This document shows, piece by piece, positions 9,208 through 17,710 of a stretch of 64,000 nucleotides of DNA. The notes beneath the pieces are model-generated. The model saw only the letters and a list, made by a program, of their open reading frames with translations, was not told the DNA's origin and made no database searches. The translations under genes were made by a program, and so were the position numbers. Each line of letters opens with the position of its first letter. Positions within the stretch are counted from its first letter, which is position 1. This DNA is from Rhizomicrobium sp. (GTDB taxonomy: Bacteria; Pseudomonadota; Alphaproteobacteria; Micropepsales; Micropepsaceae): the NCBI GenBank assembly GCA_037200985.1, contig JBBCGJ010000001.1, positions 3,758,756-3,822,755 on the forward strand, read 5' to 3'.

Positions 9208-9945
9208 ATGAATCAAGGATATTACTTGACATTTGACGATCAAACAGCGACCGTTGATATGATGATCAAGCATAAGCGAGCCGCCAGTACGAGGCGTGGG
9301 ACCAGCCCAACTGTGGTTGTTGCCGCTTTCAGCGAAGAGCAAGTCCAACGGCTTACCGGAATTAGCAAGACACAGCTTCGCTATTGGGATCGCACGAATT
9401 TTTTCACACCGTCGTATGCAGACGCCGATAGGCGGCAAGCCTATAGCCGCATCTATTCCTTCCGTGACGTGGTGTGCCTTCATGTCCTCAACGAGCTACG
9501 GAACAATTCACGCGTTTCGCTGCCGCATCTGCGTGACGTAAAGGAGAAACTGGCCCATATGGGCGACGACATGTGGGCGACGACGACGCTGTATGTTCTC
9601 AATCGCAGGGTTGTTTTTGATAATCCGAAAACAAGCAGGCGTGAGGAAATCGTGTCCGGGCAAAGCGTCCTGCAAATCCCTCTCAAAGTCGTGCGCGGCA
9701 AGATGGAGGATGCGGTTAAAATCCTCTGGATGCGAGACAAGTCCAAGGTGGGCACCGTCGAGCGACTGCGAAATGTCGCGAGGAACCAGCCTGTCATCGC
9801 CGGTACCCGCATTCCTATTCGAGCGATCAAGAACTTTGCCGACGCTGGTTACAGTGTGAAGGAAATACTTGCGGAGTATCCGGACCTGACATCGCGAGAT
9901 GTTGAGGCGGCGTTGGCGTACAAGCCTGAGAAGGCGGCGGCGTAA
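9208..9945 (+). CDS. MerR-like HTH / DUF433 antitoxin (VapB45-like)
   Basis: A 245-residue protein with an N-terminal MerR-type HTH (about 41-100: FSEEQVQRLTGISKTQLRYW then YSRIYSFRDVVCLHVLNEL) and a C-terminal DUF433 domain (about 185-240: NQPVIAGTRIPIRAIKNFA). DUF433 proteins paired with a DUF5615/PIN-like protein are regarded as VapBC45-type antitoxins that bind their operator and neutralise the toxin. The toxin gene follows after 18 bp. The start is uncertain: the ATG at 9208 is used, but TTGACG (9233-9238) and TATGAT (9258-9263) inside the 5' end could be a promoter favouring a later start. The region is more A+T-rich than its neighbours. Confidence 0.82.
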   Translation: MNQGYYLTFDDQTATVDMMIKHKRAASTRRGTSPTVVVAAFSEEQVQRLTGISKTQLRYWDRTNFFTPSYADADRRQAYSRIYSFRDVVCLHVLNELRNNSRVSLPHLRDVKEKLAHMGDDMWATTTLYVLNRRVVFDNPKTSRREEIVSGQSVLQIPLKVVRGKMEDAVKILWMRDKSKVGTVERLRNVARNQPVIAGTRIPIRAIKNFADAGYSVKEILAEYPDLTSRDVEAALAYKPEKAAA

Positions 9946-9963
9946 TTACCTCGGCGGGGAATA

Positions 9964-10344
9964 TTGCGGTTCTTTCTGGACAATTGTGTTCCAACTGCCG
10001 TTGCTCGCGTCCTCGCGGAAGCAGGTCACGAGGTTATTCTACAAAAGCAGGCTATCGCGCCAGATTCCTCTGACTCGCTCGTTGCAATTGCGAGTGCAAC
10101 CAACGATGCGATCTTGGTTAGCTGGGATACCGACTTCAAAGGGATCGCCTCGCGTGCCGGCGTTAGCCATAAGCGCTTGCGCAAGCTCAGCCGTATTCAT
10201 TTTAGATGCACGGAGCCGCAGGCGGCCGACCGCCTTCGAAAGGCCATGAGTTGGATAGAAGCCGAGTGGGCAATTGCCCAAAAGTCACCCGATAAACGTA
10301 TGTTTCTCGAAATCCAGGGCAATGCATTGAAATCAATTCGCTAG
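9964..10344 (+). CDS. DUF5615 PIN-like toxin (VapC45-like)
   Basis: A 126-residue protein starting MRFFLDNCVPTAVARVLAEA, the typical N-terminus of DUF5615/Mut7-C-like PIN domains with the first acidic metal ligand. It also has NDAILVSWDTDFKGIA, carrying the later Asp cluster. Such proteins are Mg-dependent RNases of toxin-antitoxin pairs. The start codon is TTG at 9964, set by the conserved N-terminus and by GGCGGGG immediately upstream; no ATG fits. It is cotranscribed with the DUF433 gene. Its base composition is A+T-richer than the surrounding genes, suggesting acquisition as a module. Confidence 0.82.
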   Translation: MRFFLDNCVPTAVARVLAEAGHEVILQKQAIAPDSSDSLVAIASATNDAILVSWDTDFKGIASRAGVSHKRLRKLSRIHFRCTEPQAADRLRKAMSWIEAEWAIAQKSPDKRMFLEIQGNALKSIR

Positions 10345-10746
10345 TTACGCGCCTGCTTTAATCCCTCGCATTGGTTTTTCTTCTCGATGCCTGACATCCT
10401 GTCACAAAATTGCACCGCCGCAACCTTGAAACCACAGGATGTGTTGCATACCTGCAACTACGAAGCCTTGGAGAACGCGCCGCTCGTTCGTGAATAAGCC
10501 GAGAGCGGCCAGAACCGTCGCCATGTCGTGAGCCTGCGAGTCGTCATACAGGTCGAAGGTGTGCTGTCGCAGACACCTGGGCGAAGCGGCCGCGCCGCGC
10601 GCGAAGACCGTTGGTTCGGCGAAGGTGCCGTGTGATCGACCCATCGGGTCCTCCGCCGGCCGGCCTGTCGCGCGATCAGGGCGGATCGACCGCTCCGCGC
10701 GCCCGGCCCTCGGCCCGCGCGCGGGGGCGTCGCCTCCGCCCTTTTT
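10345..10746. other. intergenic interval, possible decayed gene remnant
   Basis: No intact gene is seen in these 402 bases. A minus-strand open stretch at 10402-10644 encodes AHDMATVLAALGLFTNERR, which faintly resembles the C-terminal HD..LAALGLF segment of histidine acid phosphatases. Without the rest of that enzyme it would be a relic at best. The part from about 10630 to 10745 is very GC-rich with no clear terminator. Confidence 0.3.
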
Positions 10747-11238
10747 TTATCGGGGCCGGAAGCGGCGCACCGCGAAATACCCGGCGACGACGAACGCGAT
10801 CAGGACCGCGGCCTGCGTCGCGCCGAACAGCGGCCCGGCCGGCGGAACGCTCGGCACCAGCCGGTGCAGCGCCGGCACTTTCAGGAAGGACTGAACCACC
10901 AGCACGAAACAGTTGAGATAGAGCGAGGCGACCGCCGTCACGACATAGATCCAGCGCCAGGCGCCGGCCATCCCGTGGAGATAGCGCGCCGCCAGCGCGA
11001 GCACGAGCAGCACGCTCAGCAGAAAGCCGAACGCGACCGCCGGCGTCACCGGCGCGATCTGGATCACGAATCCGGTGATCGCGGTCAGCACCGAGAACAG
11101 AAGGAAGATCGCATGGACGAGGTCCTGGCGCGCGTTGCGCAGCATGCCCGCCAGCATGATCAGGCCGGCGACGATCGCCACCAGCGTGATGAGCGTGTGG
11201 ACGAAAACGAAGGAATCGAGCGGAATGCCGAAGAACAT
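10747..11238 (-). CDS. hypothetical polytopic membrane protein, 163 aa
   Basis: Five hydrophobic segments are visible (about residues 8-30, 42-62, 66-86, 94-116 and 137-157), with a basic C-terminus (VRRFRPR), so it is an inner-membrane protein. It starts MFFGIPLDSFVFVHTLITLV at the ATG ending at 11238. The His in the first helix and the arrangement of helices are reminiscent of small DUF2306-like membrane proteins, but I see no diagnostic motif. It stands alone between the toxin-antitoxin island and the YkgJ-type gene. Confidence 0.65.
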   Translation of the reverse strand: MFFGIPLDSFVFVHTLITLVAIVAGLIMLAGMLRNARQDLVHAIFLLFSVLTAITGFVIQIAPVTPAVAFGFLLSVLLVLALAARYLHGMAGAWRWIYVVTAVASLYLNCFVLVVQSFLKVPALHRLVPSVPPAGPLFGATQAAVLIAFVVAGYFAVRRFRPR

Positions 11239-11297
11239 GCTTTAGAGCCCCCCCGCGCGTCAGGCGCATGGGAACCTAACACACATTTTTTCGCCGT

Positions 11298-11660
11298 TCA
11301 CCCGTTCCAGGTCGAGGCGACATGCTCGTCGTCTTCCTGCGACGACCGCTCATGCATCAGGAAGCTGTAATAGCCGCAATGGTTGTCGCCGGGATAGGAA
11401 CGGCAGATCTCCGGCCTGACCGCATAGATCGTGCAGCGCCGCTTCTCGAGGTCGAAGAAGCGGCAGATCTTGCCGTAATGCTCGTCGGCCTTGCGCCGCA
11501 TGGCGTATTGCTCGTCGCCGTCGACCTTGGTGAATTTCTTGCGCGCCGCCGCGAAGGACAGCCCGAAATGCTTGGCGAGCCGCGTCACGTCGCGCTTGTT
11601 CAGCGGGATGATGGGATAGGAACAGCAATAGCCGGGGCACTTCGCGCAATTGTAGGCCAT
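11298..11660 (-). CDS. YkgJ-family cysteine cluster protein
   Basis: A 120-residue protein with the zinc/iron-chelating cysteine pattern of the YkgJ/Fli(B)-like family: CAKCPGYCCSYPI near the N-terminus, then KICRFFDLEKRRCTIYAVRPEICRSYP and NHCGYY. These conserved Cys residues are thought to bind a metal or Fe-S cluster; the family's biological role is largely unknown. The start is the ATG ending at 11660 (MAYNCAKC). It ends about 60 bases before the preceding gene and is probably monocistronic. Confidence 0.88.
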   Translation of the reverse strand: MAYNCAKCPGYCCSYPIIPLNKRDVTRLAKHFGLSFAAARKKFTKVDGDEQYAMRRKADEHYGKICRFFDLEKRRCTIYAVRPEICRSYPGDNHCGYYSFLMHERSSQEDDEHVASTWNG

Positions 11661-11726
11661 GATCCGCCACCGTTCGTTTGTCTCTCGATAGCGGATTCGC
11701 GGCCCGGCACAAAGCGTTTCGGCGGC

Positions 11727-12785
11727 TTAGGCGATCTCCTCCTGGAAGCGGTATTCCCCATCGAGGAACGCCACGATCTCGCGCGCCGCGTCGTGATCGA
11801 TCGCCGCGTAGCGCTGGCGCAGCCTTTCGACGGTCTTGGGCGCCAGCCGCTCCAGCCCGACATCGTTCAGAAACAGAATGTCCTTGGCGATGATCTCCGC
11901 CAGCTCCACGCCGAGCAGCGCTGTCGCGGCATGGGTGAAGGCCGCGCCATATTCGTAAGCATCGCCCAGCCGGTAGCTTTCGGCCAGGGTGATCGCCGGG
12001 ATGCAGGACAGCGTCGGCTGCAGCGCCGGATTGACGGCGTGCGCTGAAAGATGCGCCGCGATGCTCGCCGGCCGTCCGGTGAAGGCGCGCAGGTGCAGGA
12101 AGCGCGACATGCGGGCGCCGTCATTGACCGGGTAATTGTCCCAGAGAAACGGCTTGCGCCCGAGCTGCGCCGTCACCCGCGCCAGATGCCCCGGCGAGAA
12201 TTCCCGCGCGCAGACCTCCTCGCCGGTCCAGAAGATCTCGACGCTTCCGTCCAGCAGGCGGCCGAGGTCTTCGAGATAGTCGTCCGGCCGCTGTCCGAAG
12301 AAGCGGTCCAGGACGGGATCGTCGGTGTAATAGCTCGGGCACATGATCGTTCGTGTCGCCTTGGTCCGCGCCTGCACCCAATGGATGATGTCCGCCTGGG
12401 TCCGGGCGAGGTCCGGGAGGTCGCCGCGCATGTCGTCGAACAGGATCGCCAGGTCGTCGATGCCCCAATCGTCGAACTCCGCCAGCTTGCGCGCCAGGTC
12501 GGCCTGCGCCTCCGCATGAAAGTCGCGATAGAGTTCGTAGGGGCTGAGGCCCACGCCGAAGCGGACGCCCATGTCCCGGCAGCGTCGCGACAAGGCGCGA
12601 AGGGCGCTCGCCGTTTCGGCCGGATGGCTTTCGCGCCAGCGCTTGCGGAGGAACGCGTCGGCCTTGGGCGCGTAGATATAGAATGTGTAGCCCTGCGGTT
12701 TCAGCGTCGCGATCGTCCGCGCACGCGCGCTCCAGCTCCAGGGCGTCCCGTAGTAGCCCTCGATCAGGCCGAGTTCGATGCTCAT
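11727..12785 (-). CDS. GH84-like beta-N-acetylglucosaminidase domain protein
   Basis: A 352-residue protein that starts straight into a GH84 (hyaluronidase/O-GlcNAcase-type) catalytic barrel: GLIEGYYGTPWSW, FGVGLSPYELYRDF and DDLAILFDDMRGD. D117-D118 of the FDDM motif match the paired catalytic Asp residues of the substrate-assisted GH84 mechanism. Later motifs CPSYYTDDP, IFWTGEEV and FLWDNYPVND also fit the family. It should cleave terminal GlcNAc residues. There is no signal peptide, so it may act in the cytoplasm unless the true start lies elsewhere. Its ATG overlaps the stop of the upstream membrane gene by four bases (ATGA), tying the two together. Confidence 0.88.
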   Translation of the reverse strand: MSIELGLIEGYYGTPWSWSARARTIATLKPQGYTFYIYAPKADAFLRKRWRESHPAETASALRALSRRCRDMGVRFGVGLSPYELYRDFHAEAQADLARKLAEFDDWGIDDLAILFDDMRGDLPDLARTQADIIHWVQARTKATRTIMCPSYYTDDPVLDRFFGQRPDDYLEDLGRLLDGSVEIFWTGEEVCAREFSPGHLARVTAQLGRKPFLWDNYPVNDGARMSRFLHLRAFTGRPASIAAHLSAHAVNPALQPTLSCIPAITLAESYRLGDAYEYGAAFTHAATALLGVELAEIIAKDILFLNDVGLERLAPKTVERLRQRYAAIDHDAAREIVAFLDGEYRFQEEIA

Positions 12786-14149
12786 GGCTTTCCTTCGACG
12801 ACGCTCCGGGGCTCGAGCGCAAGGTAGAGCACGCTCGCCAGCGCCGAAAGATCGAGGGCGTAGAGGTAGCGATAGTCGCAGGAGATGGCGATGACGAAAA
12901 AGCTCCCCGCGAAGGCGAGCGCGCCGCCCAGCATCGCGGCCATCGCGATATCGGCCGGCCGGCGCCGGCGCAGCAGAAGCCAGATGCCCGCGACGGCAAC
13001 GATGGCGAAGGGAATATGCGACAGCACCGGTGTCCCGAAGAATGCCCTGCCATAGCGCTCCAGCGCCAGGTCGCGTCCGTCGCGCCGTGGCGCGAGGCCA
13101 AGCCTCCGCATCTGCGGCGCCGCGCCTTCGATGCCGGTGAAGATCGGCCGGCAGGCGGCGATGTCGGGCGTAAACGCCACCCAGGCGAAATCCGCGGCGC
13201 GGATCCGCAAGTACAGCCAGGGATGGCGCAGGACGAGGCCGCGCCAGTCGGCGGCGACCGCCTCGTCGTCGAGCGTGCGCATCGGCGCCTGCATCTGCGG
13301 CGCCGATGCCAGCGGATCGTTGCGCAGCGGCGTATAGAGCCGCGCGCTGTCCTGCCTTAGCACCGTCTCGAGCTCCGGATCGTCCTCGGCCAGGGCGCTG
13401 AGCGGGAAGGCCGGCTCGCGCGCCACCGCGCCGGCCAGATCGTAGATCTGCAGAAGACGGAACTGCTCCGTCGGCCCCGCCTCGCCGTCGCTTTTCAGAT
13501 TCAGAAGCGCCGAGGCGGCGAAGACGAACGCCAGAAGCCCCGCGAAAAATCCCACGCCGCGCAGCGCCGCGCCGGTCCACGACCGGCCGTCGCGTGCGGC
13601 GATCCAGCCCAAGCCCGCTCCGGCGAACGGCAGCAGGATCGCCCCGTTCTGCCGCGTCAGCGCCGCCAGCGCGAGCAGCAGGAAACTCCCCGCGAGCAGC
13701 GTCCAGGGCGCGGCGTTCCAGCGCCGCGCGGCAAGCGCCAGGCACACGAAGCCCGCGACGGCGGCGTCGGCGAACAGCACGTCCTTCCAGACGATCCCCT
13801 GATAGATCAGCACCTGGGGCGACAGGACGATGGCGAGGACGGTCGCCGCCGCCGGCCATCCCACCCGTTCCGGTGCCAGGCGCAGCACGCCCGCGAACGC
13901 GCCGAAGGCCAGGGCGGCGTCGAAAACGACGAACAGCCCCGTCCCGGGCACCAGCGCGTCGCCCAGTCCCAGCAGCCACGCCATGACCGGCGGGTGCCAG
14001 GTGTTGTAGAGGCCCGTCCGGCCCTGCAGCAGTTGCAGGATCGAATCGTAGGACAGATGCCCCGGCCAGTTGAGCGCCAGCGTCACGGCGAACCCGGCCA
14101 CCAGGACGAGCCCGGCCACGCGCCCGGCCCAATGTGAGGGAATGTTCAT
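12782..14149 (-). CDS. polytopic membrane protein, GT-C-like
   Basis: A 455-residue protein with about ten membrane helices. An early lumenal loop has acidic and aromatic residues (LSYDSILQLLQGRTGLYNTW then HPPVMAW), an arrangement typical of GT-C or DUF6020-like membrane glycosyltransferases that use polyprenyl-linked sugars. A long periplasmic stretch (about 225-330) precedes the last helices. I infer a sugar transfer role, but no catalytic residue can be proved. It is translationally coupled (ATGA) to the GH84-like gene downstream. It is divergent from the GH18-CE4-GT2 fusion, separated by the hairpin-rich region 14150-14290. Confidence 0.75.
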   Translation of the reverse strand: MNIPSHWAGRVAGLVLVAGFAVTLALNWPGHLSYDSILQLLQGRTGLYNTWHPPVMAWLLGLGDALVPGTGLFVVFDAALAFGAFAGVLRLAPERVGWPAAATVLAIVLSPQVLIYQGIVWKDVLFADAAVAGFVCLALAARRWNAAPWTLLAGSFLLLALAALTRQNGAILLPFAGAGLGWIAARDGRSWTGAALRGVGFFAGLLAFVFAASALLNLKSDGEAGPTEQFRLLQIYDLAGAVAREPAFPLSALAEDDPELETVLRQDSARLYTPLRNDPLASAPQMQAPMRTLDDEAVAADWRGLVLRHPWLYLRIRAADFAWVAFTPDIAACRPIFTGIEGAAPQMRRLGLAPRRDGRDLALERYGRAFFGTPVLSHIPFAIVAVAGIWLLLRRRRPADIAMAAMLGGALAFAGSFFVIAISCDYRYLYALDLSALASVLYLALEPRSVVEGKP

Positions 14150-14200
14150 GTCGCTTTTTTTGGCATGTCCGTCGCGTTTCCGCTAAATTGCCGCCGGCGC

Positions 14201-14268
14201 GCCGCTTTGCGGCGCCTGGAGCACAAAAATGACAAACAACCAGCGCACGACCTGCGCCGCAAAGCGGC
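14201..14268. promoter_or_regulatory. paired 15-bp inverted repeat in the divergent promoter/leader
   Basis: GCCGCTTTGCGGCGC (14201-14215) and its exact complement (14254-14268) flank 38 bases. Each arm is also self-complementary (GCCGC-TTT-GCGGC), so the leader could form either one long stem or two small hairpins. It lies 22 bp before the start of the GH18-CE4-GT2 gene, a position suited to mRNA-level control or dimeric protein binding. The function is a guess. Confidence 0.5.
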
Positions 14269-14290
14269 AGCGCGGGTCGATCTAGGGACT

Positions 14291-17200
14291 ATGTCGAACA
14301 AGCCGGTCTTTTTCGACGCCACAGGGCGGCGCGCCTTCGGCGCGTCCGTCGTGGGATGGACGGCGGCGGTCCTCAGCCTGGCGCTGGGGGCGGCCTTCGT
14401 TGTTAGCCTCCTGACCGTGCCCACCGCGGCGCCCTTGCGGCTGCCCGGGCGGCTGGTCGCCGTCAATCTTCCCGAACTGGAGCGAAAGGCGCAGGCGCCC
14501 GGCCTGGTGCGCTCCGCCGAACGGCTCGCGACCGAGGCCCGCGCCCGGCGCGAGGAACTGGCCCGCACGCGTCGCGAACGCAACGAGCGGGGCCTGCATA
14601 GCCGCCCGCTCGCCTCGATCCTGAAGCCCCAGGCCAACCGTTCGCTGGCGGTCGCCTTCTTTCCGGGCTGGCATCCGGCGTCGGATTCGGCCTATCCGGC
14701 GCTCCTGCGCGCCCTGCCCAAGCTCGACTGGGTGATGCCGACCTGGCTCGGGCTGCAAGGCCCGAACATGGACCTTAGGAGCACGCTCGATCCGCATATG
14801 CTGAGCGATATTCGGACCAAGCGGGCGAACATCGCCATCTTGCCCGTGCTGCAGAACGCGACGGACGGCAAATGGGACGGCGCCGGCCTCGCCCGCCTGC
14901 TCAAGGACAAGACGCGCAGCGACGATCTGGTGCGTCGGATGACGGCCCTGGTCGGCGCCAACAAGCTTCAAGGGATCGTCGTCGATTTCGAGGAAATCCC
15001 CGCCGATGGCCATCCTGCGGTGGAAGCGTTCCTGAAGAGTCTCTCGGCGGCGTTCCTGCCGCATGGCTGGATCGTCGTCATGGCGGTGCCGTTCGACGAC
15101 GAAGACTGGCCCTATCAAGCCTATGCGCGGCTCGTCGACTACACGCTGCTCATGGCCTACGACCAGCACGACGACACCGGACCGGCGGGCGCCATCGCGG
15201 CGCAGAGCTGGTTCGAGGAGACGCTCGACAAGCGCATGCGCGCGCTGCCGCCGAGCCACACGCTCGTCGGCATCGGCTCCTACGGCTATGACTGGAACGG
15301 CGATCACGCCGACGATCTGTCCTTCGAGGAGGCTGTCGTCGCGGCCCACGATTCGGAGGCGATGATCGATTTCGACGACGCCACCAACAACCCGCATTTC
15401 TCCTACATCGAAGACGACCACATCACGCACGACGTCTGGTTCCTCGACGCCGTCACCGCCTACAACCAGATGCACGCCTCCGACATCTATCGGCCCGCCG
15501 GCTACGCCCTGTGGCGGATCGGCACCGAGGATCCTTCGATCTGGGAGGTGATGGGGCGCAGCTACGGCGCCGGCGCGCCGGACGGGCTGCGCCGGATCAC
15601 GCTCGTTTCCGATATCGACTACGAAGGCGAGGGCGAGTTCTTTCGGGTCGAGGCCGAACCTTCGCCCGGCGCGCGCAAGCTGGAGATCGATCCCCATAGC
15701 GGCGACATCGACGACGAGAGCTATACGACGCTGCCGACCAACTACGTGATCCGCCAGTTCGGCTATTCGAAAGGCAAGATCGCGCTGACCTTCGACGACG
15801 GCCCCGATGCCGAATGGACGCCGCAGATTCTCGACATCCTCAAGGAAAAGCACGTCAAGGCCACCTTCTTCATCATCGGCGGCAATGCGGAGGCCCACCC
15901 CGACATCGTCCAGCGGATCTTCGACGAAGGCCATGAGCTCGGGAACCACACCTATACCCATCCCAACCTCGCCGACACGCCCAGCCAGGCCGTGACGCTG
16001 GAGCTGAACGCCACGCAGCGCCTGTTCGAAGCGCTGACCGGCCGCTCGCTCGTGCTTTTCCGGCCGCCTTATCTGGGCGACGCGGAGCCGGACGACGACA
16101 GCGAGATACTTCCCGTCGAAATCGCGCAGAGCCTCGGCTACATCACGGTCGGCGAGCATATCGATCCGGTCGACTGGTCGCTGCCGGGCGCCGATGCCAT
16201 CGTCAATCGCGTGCTTTATGCGCTCGATCACGCGCCGGCGAGCGCCAAAGGCAACACGATCCTGTTGCATGACGCGGGCGGCGACCGCGCCCAGACCGTT
16301 GCGGCGCTGCCGGTGCTGATCGACAAGCTGCGGGCGCGGGGCCTTCGCTTCGTGATGGCCTCGCAGCTCATCGGGCTGACGCGCGACCAGGCGATGCCGC
16401 CGCTGTCGCCGACCATGTCGCTGCTGACCGACCGGGTCGTGTTCTTTACCGTGAGCTGGCTCAGCCGCGCCCTGTACTACGCCTTCCTTGCGGCCATATG
16501 GCTCGGCGTCTCGCGGCTCTTCTTCCTCGCCGGCCTCAGCCTGTGGAATGCGCGCCGCGAGGCCGAGGCGCGCAAATTGCCGCCGAAGGAATCGCTGCAT
16601 GTCACCGTGATCATCCCCGCCTATAACGAGGAAAAGGTGATCGTCGAGACCGTCGAGCGCATCCTTAGCAGCGACCACAAGGACCTCGACGTCCTGGTGA
16701 TCGACGACGGCTCGGCGGACAACACCTCCGGCGTGCTGCAGGCGGCGTTCGGCGCGAACGACCGCGTCACGCTGATCCGCGTCGTCAACGGCGGCAAGGC
16801 GGCGGCGCTGAACATCGGCCTCGGCAAGGCGGCCGGCGACATCCTCGTCGCGCTGGATGCCGACACCCAGTTTCAGCGCGACACCATCCCGCGGCTGGTG
16901 CGCTGGTTCTCCGATCCGCAGATCGGCGCCGTCGCCGGCAACGCCAAGGTCGGCAACCGCACCAACATGATCACGCGCTGGCAGGCGCTGGAATATGTGG
17001 TGGCGCAGAACCTGGAGCGGCGCGCGCTGGCGGCGCTCGGCACGCTCACCGTCATCCCCGGCGCGGTGGGCGCCTGGCGCAAATCGGCGCTTCAGGCGAT
17101 GGGCGGCTTCCACTCCGACACGCTGGCGGAGGACCAGGACCTCACCATCGGCCTCCAGGCCAAGGGTTACCGCGTCCGCTTCGATCCGTCGGCGATCGCC

Positions 17201-17710
17201 TGGACCGAGGCGCCCTCGACCGTGCGCGGGCTGGCGCGGCAGCGTTTTCGCTGGGCCTTCGGCACGCTGCAATGCCTGTGGAAATATCGCGGCCTGACCT
17301 TCAATCCGCGCTATGGCGCGCTCGGCCTGTTCGCCCTGCCGCAGGTCTGGCTGTTTCAGATCGCGCTCACCGCGCTGGCGCCGCTCGCCGATCTCCTCCT
17401 GATCTGGCAACTCGTCGGCCAGTGGATCGCCTATGCGCAGCACGGCTCGGAGTTCAGCAACGTCGATCTCATCACCGTCGGCGTCTACTACATCGTGTTC
17501 ATCGTGGTCGACCTGCTGGCCGCGACCTTCGGCTTCCTGATGGAGCGCGGCGAGGATTGGCGCCTCCTCCTATGGCTGCCCTTGCAGCGCTTCGGCTATC
17601 GCCAGCTCATGTACTATGTGGTGGTGCGCTCGATCTCGGCGGCGATCCGCGGTGCGGTGGTCGGCTGGGGCAAGCTCGAACGCACCGGCACGGTGAAGGC
17701 GCACGGTTAG
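14291..17710 (+). CDS. GH18 / polysaccharide deacetylase (CE4) / GT2 synthase fusion
   Basis: A 1139-residue inner-membrane protein. It has one N-terminal helix (about 18-43), a periplasmic GH18-like domain (about 117-425) and a NodB-type deacetylase (about 495-700). Two helices around 715-750 precede a cytoplasmic processive GT2 domain (about 768-1000), and C-terminal helices follow. GH18 keeps the terminal Asp-x-Glu (D232-F-E234) but not the earlier Asp residues of the usual motif. CE4 has FDDG (501-504) and H553/H557. GT2 has IDDGS, LDADT, EDQD and QRFRW, all intact. By analogy with PgaB plus PgaC it could make, deacetylate and trim a GlcNAc polymer. ATG 14291 is preferred over an upstream ATG at 14165, which would add a basic, poorly coding leader. 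Confidence 0.92.
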   Translation: MSNKPVFFDATGRRAFGASVVGWTAAVLSLALGAAFVVSLLTVPTAAPLRLPGRLVAVNLPELERKAQAPGLVRSAERLATEARARREELARTRRERNERGLHSRPLASILKPQANRSLAVAFFPGWHPASDSAYPALLRALPKLDWVMPTWLGLQGPNMDLRSTLDPHMLSDIRTKRANIAILPVLQNATDGKWDGAGLARLLKDKTRSDDLVRRMTALVGANKLQGIVVDFEEIPADGHPAVEAFLKSLSAAFLPHGWIVVMAVPFDDEDWPYQAYARLVDYTLLMAYDQHDDTGPAGAIAAQSWFEETLDKRMRALPPSHTLVGIGSYGYDWNGDHADDLSFEEAVVAAHDSEAMIDFDDATNNPHFSYIEDDHITHDVWFLDAVTAYNQMHASDIYRPAGYALWRIGTEDPSIWEVMGRSYGAGAPDGLRRITLVSDIDYEGEGEFFRVEAEPSPGARKLEIDPHSGDIDDESYTTLPTNYVIRQFGYSKGKIALTFDDGPDAEWTPQILDILKEKHVKATFFIIGGNAEAHPDIVQRIFDEGHELGNHTYTHPNLADTPSQAVTLELNATQRLFEALTGRSLVLFRPPYLGDAEPDDDSEILPVEIAQSLGYITVGEHIDPVDWSLPGADAIVNRVLYALDHAPASAKGNTILLHDAGGDRAQTVAALPVLIDKLRARGLRFVMASQLIGLTRDQAMPPLSPTMSLLTDRVVFFTVSWLSRALYYAFLAAIWLGVSRLFFLAGLSLWNARREAEARKLPPKESLHVTVIIPAYNEEKVIVETVERILSSDHKDLDVLVIDDGSADNTSGVLQAAFGANDRVTLIRVVNGGKAAALNIGLGKAAGDILVALDADTQFQRDTIPRLVRWFSDPQIGAVAGNAKVGNRTNMITRWQALEYVVAQNLERRALAALGTLTVIPGAVGAWRKSALQAMGGFHSDTLAEDQDLTIGLQAKGYRVRFDPSAIAWTEAPSTVRGLARQRFRWAFGTLQCLWKYRGLTFNPRYGALGLFALPQVWLFQIALTALAPLADLLLIWQLVGQWIAYAQHGSEFSNVDLITVGVYYIVFIVVDLLAATFGFLMERGEDWRLLLWLPLQRFGYRQLMYYVVVRSISAAIRGAVVGWGKLERTGTVKAHG

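Noticed and set aside
14282..17443. A minus-strand open frame of about 1050 codons opposite the GH18-CE4-GT2 gene
   Set aside because: No domain or signal; all catalytic motifs lie on the plus strand.
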